From Clostridiales bacterium (GTDB lineage Bacteria > Bacillota > Clostridia > WRLR01): DNA of 5,517 nt. A program made the position numbers and the translations under genes. Positions 1-5,517 of this stretch are shown piece after piece. The notes below the pieces were generated by a model. It ran no database searches. It saw only the letters and a list, made by a program, of their open reading frames with translations, and was not told the origin of the DNA. Each line of letters opens with the position of its first letter. Within the stretch, counting starts at the first letter, position 1. The stretch spans positions 1 through 5,517 of the forward strand of contig JAITSR010000132.1 in NCBI GenBank assembly GCA_031287655.1, given 5' to 3'.

Positions 1-293
1 GCGCGGCCCCGTCTGACGCGGCTTCCCGCGAAAAGACGGTCGTCGTCGCGACGGCGAGCCCCTATAAATTTGCGCGGGACGTCTATCAGTCGATTTTCCC
101 GGACGCGCCCGCCGCCGCCCAGACCTCCGCCGCCGCCGACGATTTTCGGTATATCGCCCTGCTGGAGCGCGCGAGCGGGACGACCGCGCCCCCGGCGCTC
201 TCCGGCCTTAGGGGCAGGCCGGGCCTGCATTTCGCGTCGACCGCGAAGGACCGAATGAAGCAAACGGCCCTTGACCTGCTGCTCAAATTGTAG
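1..293 (+). CDS. thrC: Threonine synthase, C-terminal part (5' end outside window)
   Basis: This is the last roughly 97 codons of a PLP-dependent threonine synthase, which converts O-phosphohomoserine to threonine and phosphate in the cytoplasm. The reading frame has codons starting at position 3 and ends at the TAG at 291-293. Seen: near the left edge the translation reads TVVVATASPYKFARDVY, matching the conserved TA(S/H)P.KF segment of the threonine synthase C-terminus (E. coli has TAHPAKF). It is followed by a helical tail with a D-F-x-x-I-x-x-L-x-x-x-S-G-T pattern typical of the long (about 490 residue) bacterial form. An alanine-rich stretch encoded by GCC triplets (about 108-138) lies between the two conserved parts and looks like a variable linker. 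PLP-binding and catalytic residues are upstream of the window and cannot be checked. metA follows after 59 bases, so two homoserine-branch enzymes are neighbours. The family call is fairly sure; the full length is unknown. Confidence 0.85.
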   Translation, partial: AAPSDAASREKTVVVATASPYKFARDVYQSIFPDAPAAAQTSAAADDFRYIALLERASGTTAPPALSGLRGRPGLHFASTAKDRMKQTALDLLLKL

Positions 294-352
294 TTCACCC
301 GACAAACGAATGTAGGGGAACATATGTAAAAGAGAGGACCGAAATAATCCGA

Positions 353-1267
353 ATGCCAATAAAGATCGACGACGACCTGCCCGCGGCCGAGACCCTGCAA
401 AATGAAAATATCTTCGTGATGAGCGAGGCGCGCGCCTATCAGCAGGACATCCGCCCCCTCCGCATCGCGCTTTTGAACCTGATGCCGACGAAAATCGTGA
501 CGGAGACCCAAATTTTACGCCTGCTCGGGAACTCCCCGATCCAGATTGACATCGTGTTGCTGCATCCGGCGACGCATGTATCCAAAAACACGCCGCAAGA
601 GCACATGACGAAATTTTACACGCGCTTTGACGAGGTGCGCGGCGAGAAGTTCGACGGCCTGATCATCACGGGCGCGCCCGTCGAGGAACTGCCGTTTGAA
701 GAAGTCACCTACTGGGAGGAACTGAAGCGGATCATGGAGTGGAGCCGGACGAACGTGTTTTCGACGTTCCACATCTGCTGGGGCGCGCAGGCGGGACTCT
801 ATTACCACTACGGCGTCCCCAAGCGCAAAATGCGGCAAAAGCTGTCCGGCGTGTTCGACCACACCTGCCGCGTCCGCTATTCCAAGCTCCTGCGCGGCTT
901 CGACGACGTGTTTCGCGTCCCGCACTCGCGCTACACGGAGGTCACGCGCGAGGACGTGCAAAAAGTGTCGGAGCTTGAAATCCTCGCGGACTCCGACGAG
1001 GCGGGGCTCTGTATCATCGCGTCGCGCGACGGGAAGCAAGTTTTTGTGACCGGGCATCCGGAATACGACGCGTCCACATTGGCCGACGAATACGCGCGCG
1101 ACAGGGCGAAGGGGCTCGACACCGCGCCGCCGGAGCACTACTTTGTCGGCGGGGATCCGGATAAGGGCGTCCTCGTGAACTGGCGCGGCCACGCGAACCT
1201 GCTCTATGCCAACTGGCTGAACTACTACGTCTATCAGGAGACGCCATACGATCTGAACAGCATATAA
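353..1267 (+). CDS. metA: Homoserine O-acetyltransferase (MetA family)
   Basis: Transfers an acyl group from acyl-CoA to the homoserine hydroxyl, the first committed step of methionine synthesis; cytoplasmic. The 304-residue length and the whole sequence match MetA: MPIKI start, LNLMPTK (Lys47), TGAPVEELPFE, HICWGAQAGLYY with the nucleophile Cys142, VTGHPEYD with His235 and Glu237, and the C-terminal NWLNYYVYQETPYDL. All numbers fall on the E. coli positions, so the catalytic set is intact. Residue 111 is Glu. In published work on this family Glu111 goes with acetyl-CoA use and Gly111 (E. coli) with succinyl-CoA, so I predict an acetyltransferase, with sulfhydrylation of O-acetylhomoserine downstream. 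The start is fixed by the conserved N-terminus. The only purine-rich Shine-Dalgarno candidate (AGAGAGGA, 331-338) sits an unusually long 14-15 bases before the ATG. It lies between thrC and the malic enzyme gene on the same strand. Confidence 0.96.
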   Translation: MPIKIDDDLPAAETLQNENIFVMSEARAYQQDIRPLRIALLNLMPTKIVTETQILRLLGNSPIQIDIVLLHPATHVSKNTPQEHMTKFYTRFDEVRGEKFDGLIITGAPVEELPFEEVTYWEELKRIMEWSRTNVFSTFHICWGAQAGLYYHYGVPKRKMRQKLSGVFDHTCRVRYSKLLRGFDDVFRVPHSRYTEVTREDVQKVSELEILADSDEAGLCIIASRDGKQVFVTGHPEYDASTLADEYARDRAKGLDTAPPEHYFVGGDPDKGVLVNWRGHANLLYANWLNYYVYQETPYDLNSI

Positions 1268-1273
1268 ATCATG

Positions 1274-1291
1274 GAAACGGGAGAAACGGGA
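1274..1291 (+). repeat. Perfect 9-bp tandem repeat at malic enzyme start
   Basis: GAAACGGGA occurs twice head to tail (1274-1282 and 1283-1291), followed directly by ATGGGA (1292-1297) and ATGGAT (1298-1303). Both repeat units preserve reading frame and each carries a GGGA that can serve as a Shine-Dalgarno core. The first unit gives GGGAG, 8 bases before ATG 1292; the second gives GGGA, 6 bases before ATG 1298. The arrangement is directly visible; a role in initiation is inference. Confidence 0.7.
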
Positions 1292-2470
1292 ATGGGAATG
1301 GATTATGCGAAGGAATCACTAAAAAAGCATTATGAATGGGGCGGGAAGATCGAGGTCGTGTGCCGCGCGCCGCTCGAAAACCGCGACGACCTGTCGCTTG
1401 CCTACACGCCGGGCGTTGCGCAGCCCTGCCTTGAAATCCAAAAGGACGTCAGCCTGAGCTACGCGCTGACGCGCCGCGCGAACCTTGTCGCGGTCGTGAC
1501 CGACGGGACCGCGGTGCTCGGCCTCGGGGACATCGGCCCGGAGGCGGGGATGCCCGTAATGGAGGGGAAATGCGCGCTCTTTAAAGCGTTTGGCGGCGTC
1601 GACGCGATCCCGCTCTGCATCCGCTCAAAAGAGGTCGATGACATCGTAAACACCGTGCGTCTGCTCGCGGGCAGCTTCGGCGGGATCAATTTGGAGGACA
1701 TCTCCGCGCCGCGCTGCTTTGAGATTGAGCGGCGGTTAAAAGAGGTCTGCGACATCCCGATTTTCCACGACGACCAGCACGGGACCGCGGTCGTGACGCT
1801 CGCGGCGCTTCTGAACGCGCTCAAGCTGACGGGCAAAAAACTGGAGGACGTCTCGATCGTCACGAACGGCGCGGGCGCGGCGGGGATCGCGGTAATCCGG
1901 CTCCTGATCTCGCTCGGGCTCCGAAGGGTCGTGCTCTGCGACCGGCAGGGCGCGATTTACGAAGGCCGCCCCGGCCTGAACGCGGAAAAGGTCGAGATGG
2001 CGAAGATCACGAACCGGGACAAAAAGGCCGGGAGCCTCGCCGACACGCTGCGCGGGGCGGACATCTTCATCGGCGTGTCCGCGCCGAACTGCGTCACGGA
2101 GGACATGGTCCGCGGCATGGCAAAGGACCCGATCCTGTTCGCGATGGCGAACCCGACGCCCGAAATCATGCCGGACGCGGCAAAGGCCGCGGGCGCCGCG
2201 ATCGTCGGCACAGGCCGCAGCGACTTTGCGAATCAGATCAACAATGTGCTCGCGTTCCCCGGTATCTTCCGCGGCGCGCTCGACGTGCGCGCCTCCGACA
2301 TCAACGACGAGATGAAGATCGCGGCGGCCCGCGCGATCGCGGAATTCGTCCCGGATTCCGAGCTGACCGCGGAGAACATCATTCCGAACGCGCTGGACCG
2401 CGGCGTCGCGGCGGCGGTCGGGAAGGCCGTGGCGGAAGCCGCGCGAAAGAGCGGCGTAGCGAGGCTTTAA
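1292..2470 (+). CDS. Malic enzyme, small NAD(P)-dependent type
   Basis: Oxidative decarboxylation of L-malate to pyruvate and CO2 with reduction of NAD(P); cytoplasmic. From the chosen start it is 392 residues, the size of small bacterial malic enzymes, without the phosphotransacetylase-like domain of long MaeB. Seen: LSLAYTPGVAQPCL with the likely catalytic Tyr38; MEGKCALFKAFGGVDAIPLC with Lys93; NLEDISAPRCFEIE with metal ligands Glu135 and Asp136; FHDDQHGTA with Asp161; Rossmann GAGAAG at 193-198, then Asp217-Arg218 after strand 2; ANPTPE and NQINNVLAFPGIFRGAL near the end. The acidic Asp217 hints at NAD, but cofactor choice is not settled. Three in-frame ATGs exist (1271, 1292, 1298). I chose 1292 because GGGAG (1279-1283) lies 8 bases upstream and homologues begin near MDYAKESL; 1298 is almost as good, while 1271 has no visible ribosome site. 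The antiporter gene starts 6 bases after the stop. Confidence 0.95.
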   Translation: MGMDYAKESLKKHYEWGGKIEVVCRAPLENRDDLSLAYTPGVAQPCLEIQKDVSLSYALTRRANLVAVVTDGTAVLGLGDIGPEAGMPVMEGKCALFKAFGGVDAIPLCIRSKEVDDIVNTVRLLAGSFGGINLEDISAPRCFEIERRLKEVCDIPIFHDDQHGTAVVTLAALLNALKLTGKKLEDVSIVTNGAGAAGIAVIRLLISLGLRRVVLCDRQGAIYEGRPGLNAEKVEMAKITNRDKKAGSLADTLRGADIFIGVSAPNCVTEDMVRGMAKDPILFAMANPTPEIMPDAAKAAGAAIVGTGRSDFANQINNVLAFPGIFRGALDVRASDINDEMKIAAARAIAEFVPDSELTAENIIPNALDRGVAAAVGKAVAEAARKSGVARL

Positions 2471-2476
2471 TCCTTT

Positions 2477-4585
2477 ATGCACATCACGACGACGGTAATC
2501 GCGATCCTGCTCGCGATCGTGCTGTCCAATGTAATCAACAGCATCTTCCCGCGGATGCCGCTGCCGCTTTTGCAAATCGCGTTCGGCTGCGCGCTTTCGC
2601 TTTTGCTGCCGGGCGTCGAGCTCACGCTTGAGCCCGAGATTTTTATGGTCATGGTGATCGCGCCGCTGCTGTTCCACGATGCCGAGGATGCCGATCTTGT
2701 TTCGCTGTGGAAAGAAAAAAAGACCGTGTTCCTGATGGCCTTTATACTCGTGTTCCTCACGGTTTTCGCGATCGGCGGCATCGTGTACCGGCTCGTCCCC
2801 GCGATCCCGATGGCGGCCTGCTTTGCGCTCGGGGCGGTGCTCGGGCCGACGGACCTCGTCGCGGTTTCCTCGCTCGCGTCGCGGATCAGGATCGGCGATC
2901 GCGTCATGCACATTTTGTTGGGGGAGGGGCTGGTCAACGACGCTTCCGGGCTGATCGCGTTCCACTTCGCGGTGGCCGCGCTGAGCCGGGGGGGCGTCTT
3001 CTCGCCCGCCGAAGCCGTCACGCGGCTCGTCCTCGTCTCGGTTGGCGGTTTTCTCGTCGGCTTTGTAATCATCAGCATCAAGCGCTATTTTACCGACCGG
3101 CTCACGAGCCTGCTCGTCCACAACACGGCGGCCCACATGCTGATCGAGCTTTTGATCCCGTTCCTCTGCTATGTGGCCGCGGAGGCGTGCGGCGTCTCCG
3201 GCGTCCTCGCGGCCGTGACGGCGGGGAGCCGCCAAGCCTTGGAATTTAAGCGGTCGGAGCCGTTTGAGGCCGAGTTCGGCAACGCGAAGCACACGCTGTG
3301 GGAAATGCTCTCGTTCACGCTGAACTCGTTTGTGTTTTTGCTGCTCGGGCTGCAATTCCCGGACATCGTGCGGCATATCTGGGCGGACCCGCGCTATACG
3401 CACGCCTTTTTGATCCTGATCTCGGCGCTCGTCACGCTGATCCTGTTTGCCGTGCGTTTTTTGGGTGTGCTTGCCTTTACGGGCGGGGGGATCGGCGAGG
3501 GCGCGCGCGAGCGGGTCAAAAACGCGCTGCTCCTGACGCTGGCCGGCGTGAAGGGGGCCGTCAGTCTCGCGACCGCGTTTGCCCTGCCGCTGCTGTACGG
3601 CGGCGGGGCGATATTCCTCGAGCGGCCGCTCCTGCTGTTCATCACGGCGGGCGTGATCGTTTTGTCGCTCGGCTCGGCGCTTGCGCTGCTGCCCGCGATC
3701 GCGGGCGCGCCCGTGGGGGGCGAACGGGCTGACGGGCCGGAAATCCTGATTCTAAGGGAGGTCATAGCGCAGCTGCGGCGCGAGGGGACTTCCGACTTTC
3801 TGGTCGAAAGCTACAACAGGCGGATCGCGGGGCTTTTGCGCGAGCGGTATGAAAAGAGCGAGAAGCGGGCGCTGCGCGAGCTGCGGCGGCTCCTGTACGA
3901 CGCCGAGTCGGTCGAGGTCAGGCGGCTGCGCCAGGCGGGCGAGATCGGGGCGCACACATACCGGGACTATTGCGAACTGCTCGCGACGATCTATCACATG
4001 AGCGCGCGCGGGCTCGCGCAGTCGGCCGTTTTGCACGTCAAAAGGATCGAGCGGGCCGTGTGGCGGCTGCGGATCGTGCGGCGGCTGAGAGCGCTGCGGG
4101 AGCGATGGGCGTCGCGGACGCCGCGGACTCCGCGAAGCGAGGGGGAGCGGCAAACGGTCGGCGAGCGCCCGACGGTCCCACCTTCGGTTCGGCAGTACCG
4201 GCGGGAGATGAGCGGGCTCTTTGAGCGAAACACCAAGCTCGTGCTGCGCATGCTGGCAGAGCTCCGCGAGGCCGGCCGATACCCGGAAAAACTTCTTGCG
4301 GCGCTGACCGACGAGCGCGCCGACCTCGCGCGTCAGGTGGAGACCGGCACGTTTCGGCGGGCGGTCCAAGCCCGGCTGCACCAGAATCAGGACGACGAGC
4401 TGCTAAAGGGGTATTACATCGAGCGGCGCGTGATCCACCAGTTCCAAGAGCAGAAAAAGATCACGCTCGAGCAGGCGAACGCCCTCCGCGTCGACGTCAA
4501 CAAGCTGGAGTCGTTCACGCTGGCGCACAACAACAACGAGGTCGTGCGCAAAATGCTCAGCCTCACCGCCTCCCACGGAGAGTAA
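2477..4585 (+). CDS. Cation/H+ antiporter, CPA1 family (NhaP/NhaK-like) with long cytosolic tail
   Basis: Inner-membrane exchanger predicted to import H+ in exchange for Na+ or other alkali cations, for pH and salt control. It is 702 residues; B. subtilis NhaK is about 670. Residues 1-410 are hydrophobic, with roughly 12 membrane segments (about 5-24, 28-46, 54-68, 84-106, 111-133, 145-170, 183-202, 218-250, 277-294, 307-337, 345-373, 386-409). Transport motifs are present: GPTDLVAV at 123-130 (Asp126), EGLVNDASG at 150-158 (Asn154-Asp155, the CPA1 ND pair), Arg327 in a late helix, and GVKGAVSLA at 357-365. Residues 420-702 form a charged, mostly helical soluble domain with an Arg/Pro-rich stretch at about 530-575 that looks like a flexible linker. 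The gene starts 6 bases after the malic enzyme stop with only a weak GCGAGG (2459-2464) ahead, suggesting translational coupling. Family assignment is firm; the cation (Na+, K+, Li+) cannot be read from the sequence. Confidence 0.92.
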   Translation: MHITTTVIAILLAIVLSNVINSIFPRMPLPLLQIAFGCALSLLLPGVELTLEPEIFMVMVIAPLLFHDAEDADLVSLWKEKKTVFLMAFILVFLTVFAIGGIVYRLVPAIPMAACFALGAVLGPTDLVAVSSLASRIRIGDRVMHILLGEGLVNDASGLIAFHFAVAALSRGGVFSPAEAVTRLVLVSVGGFLVGFVIISIKRYFTDRLTSLLVHNTAAHMLIELLIPFLCYVAAEACGVSGVLAAVTAGSRQALEFKRSEPFEAEFGNAKHTLWEMLSFTLNSFVFLLLGLQFPDIVRHIWADPRYTHAFLILISALVTLILFAVRFLGVLAFTGGGIGEGARERVKNALLLTLAGVKGAVSLATAFALPLLYGGGAIFLERPLLLFITAGVIVLSLGSALALLPAIAGAPVGGERADGPEILILREVIAQLRREGTSDFLVESYNRRIAGLLRERYEKSEKRALRELRRLLYDAESVEVRRLRQAGEIGAHTYRDYCELLATIYHMSARGLAQSAVLHVKRIERAVWRLRIVRRLRALRERWASRTPRTPRSEGERQTVGERPTVPPSVRQYRREMSGLFERNTKLVLRMLAELREAGRYPEKLLAALTDERADLARQVETGTFRRAVQARLHQNQDDELLKGYYIERRVIHQFQEQKKITLEQANALRVDVNKLESFTLAHNNNEVVRKMLSLTASHGE

Positions 4586-4615
4586 AGGCGTGATAGTTCT
4601 GCGCCCGCTTCGCGT

Positions 4616-5275
4616 TTATTCCGAATCGCGCCGCTGTCTGTACCGCTGCGGCGCGTAGTCGCGCATTTCAGGTATCGCGCCGCTTGAGATTGCCCACAAA
4701 TACAAACTCGCTGCCGTGCCGTAAGGCGAATACCTCCGGGCGTATTTAGCGAACAGCGCCCGGTCGATTGACTTGTGATGATAGAGCATACGCAGACCGC
4801 GCTGTATCCCTAAGTCGCCGAAACTCATCACGTCGGGGCGTTGCAAGCAGAAAATCAACAGCATTTCCGCAGTCCACACGCCTATGCCCTTGAGCGCGGA
4901 CAACTCCTTTATTACGTCAGCGTCGGGCATATCGCGGAGCGCGTCCACGTCGAACTCGCCGCGTTGAACCTTTTTGGCAAAATCCTTGATATAGTCCGCT
5001 TTCTTGTACGTGACACCGCAGACTTGAATATCTTCGCGTGAAGCGGCGCAAAGGGTGTCAGATGTGATTACGCCGAACTTGTCGTTTAATCGCGCCCACA
5101 CTGTTTTCAGAGCGGCGGATGAGATTTGCTGCCCGACGATGTTGTGAACGGCGGACAAAAACAAATCAGTATCCACTTCGCGGTAAATATGCCCGATTGC
5201 GTCAATCGCCGCGGCCAGTCGCTTATCTTTATGTTTCAGGTAGTCGGTTTCTTTTTCGCCGTACTCAAAATACAT
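4616..5275 (-). CDS. DNA-3-methyladenine glycosylase II-like protein (HhH-GPD superfamily)
   Basis: Base-excision repair enzyme predicted to remove 3-methyladenine and other alkylated purines from DNA. It is 219 residues, the usual size of the short AlkA-like proteins of Clostridia, and lacks the N-terminal domain of E. coli AlkA (282 residues). Seen: FLSAVHNIVGQQISSAA (39-55), the family's first conserved helix; helix-hairpin-helix LSALKGIGVWTAEMLL (125-140) with K-G-I-G at 129-132; RPDVMSFGDLGIQRGL (146-161), where Asp154 aligns with the catalytic Asp; and YSPYGTAASLYLWAIS (182-197). No C-terminal cysteine cluster is present, so it is not an endonuclease III-type iron-sulfur enzyme. The ATG at 5275 is the first ATG after an in-frame TGA two codons upstream (5279-5281), which fixes the start; the ribosome site is weak (GGCGGTG). 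It lies 14 bases after the iron-sulfur gene, so the two probably share a transcript. G+C is lower than in the + strand genes. Confidence 0.92.
   Translation of the reverse strand: MYFEYGEKETDYLKHKDKRLAAAIDAIGHIYREVDTDLFLSAVHNIVGQQISSAALKTVWARLNDKFGVITSDTLCAASREDIQVCGVTYKKADYIKDFAKKVQRGEFDVDALRDMPDADVIKELSALKGIGVWTAEMLLIFCLQRPDVMSFGDLGIQRGLRMLYHHKSIDRALFAKYARRYSPYGTAASLYLWAISSGAIPEMRDYAPQRYRQRRDSE
4627..4655. repeat. GC-only inverted repeat at convergent gene junction
   Basis: CGCGCCGC (4627-4634) and GCGGCGCG (4648-4655) are perfect reverse complements, giving an 8-bp all-GC stem with a 13-base loop. It lies within the last codons of the glycosylase gene (- strand) and 41 bases past the antiporter stop (+ strand). 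Neither strand shows a T-run after the stem, so it is not a standard intrinsic terminator. It could act as a 3'-end stabilising hairpin or a Rho-linked pause for either transcript, or be a coding coincidence in Arg/Gln-rich codons. Confidence 0.5.
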
Positions 5276-5289
5276 CAGTCACACCGCCG

Positions 5290-5517
5290 TCATATCGCCT
5301 TCTTCGGGCAAACTTTCGCGCACTCAAAGCAAAGTATGCACTCCGTGCTGTTCTCGCGGGAGCGCTTAGGGTCGCGCATTTTGACGTTCATCGGACAGAC
5401 GCGCTCGCACTTGCCGCAGTTTACGCACTTCGATTCGTCAACCTTGACGCGCGTCAGCGAGAAATAGCTCGCGGGTTTGAGAAATACCGTAATCGGGCAG
5501 ATATACTTGCAAAACGC
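5290..5517 (-). CDS. 4Fe-4S ferredoxin-domain protein, C-terminal part (NapH-like; 5' end outside window)
   Basis: The last 75 codons of an iron-sulfur protein, open to the right edge and ending at the TGA at 5290-5292. Seen: two bacterial ferredoxin motifs, CVNCGKCERVCP (partial-protein residues 31-42) and CILCFECAKVCP (60-71), each CxxCxxCxxxCP, enough for two 4Fe-4S clusters. Further upstream CKYICP (3-8) gives a Cx3CP element. A Cx3CP element followed by two 4Fe-4S motifs at the C-terminus is typical of NapH/CcoG-like membrane ferredoxins (Fer4_5 followed by Fer4), so I infer an electron-transfer protein, possibly membrane-bound. No membrane helix lies within the visible part, so localisation is unproven. 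The glycosylase gene follows after 14 bases. I cannot name the redox partner. A soluble polyferredoxin or a maturase-type protein remains possible. Confidence 0.85.
   Translation of the reverse strand, partial: AFCKYICPITVFLKPASYFSLTRVKVDESKCVNCGKCERVCPMNVKMRDPKRSRENSTECILCFECAKVCPKKAI

Noticed and set aside
108..138. GCC triplet repeats in thrC
   Set aside because: In frame they encode an Ala-rich linker in a GC-rich gene; too short and impure to treat as a microsatellite with a role.
299..328. Possible promoter: CCGACA, 18 bases, TATGTA ahead of metA
   Set aside because: Only 7 of 12 positions match the sigma-70 consensus, which is too weak to support a promoter call.
668..681. 14-bp perfect palindrome ACGGGCGCGCCCGT in metA, with its 12-bp core CGGGCGCGCCCG again at 3702-3713 in the antiporter gene
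   Set aside because: Both copies encode Gly-Ala-Pro-Val in the same frame using the favoured GC-rich codons, and the metA copy lies in a conserved motif, so coding explains them. No operator arrangement is seen.
1262..1268. TATAAAT-like -10 box at the metA stop, ahead of the malic enzyme gene
   Set aside because: No -35 element lies at a usual distance, and the sequence is the metA stop codon and its flank.
1736..3403. Very long open frame on the - strand (555 codons) opposite the malic enzyme and antiporter genes
   Set aside because: Its translation is Arg/Asp/His-rich with no recognisable domain, it spans two well-supported genes on the other strand, and such frames are expected opposite GC-rich genes. 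The same applies to other long antisense frames at 86-511, 515-1192, 2467-3081 and 3752-4381.
2333..3702. GCGATCGC octamers (2333-2340, 2895-2902, 3695-3702), like the cyanobacterial HIP1 element
   Set aside because: Each comes from an Ala/Gly-Ile-Ala type codon run in a GC-rich gene; three copies in 5.5 kb of this composition are not notable, and the genes do not look cyanobacterial.
4567..4590. CGCCT...AGGCG inverted repeat around the antiporter stop as a terminator
   Set aside because: Only 5 bp of stem, a long loop and no following T-run.
5126..5467. Open + strand frame opposite the iron-sulfur and glycosylase genes
   Set aside because: It overlaps the two ferredoxin motifs and the conserved glycosylase N-terminus on the other strand, and its own product has no recognisable features.

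Overview
The window looks like ordinary chromosomal DNA from a GC-rich bacterium. The best guess is a high-GC member of the Clostridia or related Firmicutes. That guess rests on the style of the proteins: a small malic enzyme of about 390 residues, a NhaK-like CPA1 antiporter with a long cytosolic tail, a short AlkA-like glycosylase without the E. coli N-terminal domain, and a MetA with the acetyl-CoA-type residue. It is an inference from protein recall, not a phylogenetic result. Most of the sequence is coding. No rRNA, tRNA, CRISPR array, insertion sequence or prophage gene is visible.

Left block (1-4585, all + strand): the 3' end of threonine synthase (thrC), then metA (homoserine O-acyltransferase, predicted acetyltransferase), a small malic enzyme, and a cation/H+ antiporter. 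The gaps are 59, 24 (3 if the first ATG is used) and 6 bases, with no visible terminator between genes, so they could form one transcript. thrC and metA act on the two arms of the homoserine branch: ThrC uses O-phosphohomoserine to make threonine, and MetA activates homoserine toward methionine. Malic enzyme supplies pyruvate and reduced NAD(P). The antiporter controls cytoplasmic pH and alkali cations, which could complement proton-consuming decarboxylation.

Right block (4616-5517, all - strand, converging on the left block): the 3' end of a gene for an iron-sulfur protein with NapH-like features (two 4Fe-4S ferredoxin motifs), followed after 14 bases by an AlkA-like DNA-3-methyladenine glycosylase gene. 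The base composition drops here: I counted 53% G+C at 5041-5100 against 70% at 2281-2340. The two blocks meet over a 30-base gap. An 8-bp GC-only inverted repeat lies just inside the 3' end of the glycosylase gene.

I found no convincing new biological system. The items most worth a second look are the tandemly duplicated initiation region of the malic enzyme gene with three in-frame ATGs, the SD-ATG-TAA minimal ORF ahead of metA, the malic enzyme/antiporter pairing, and the hairpin and composition change at the convergent junction.
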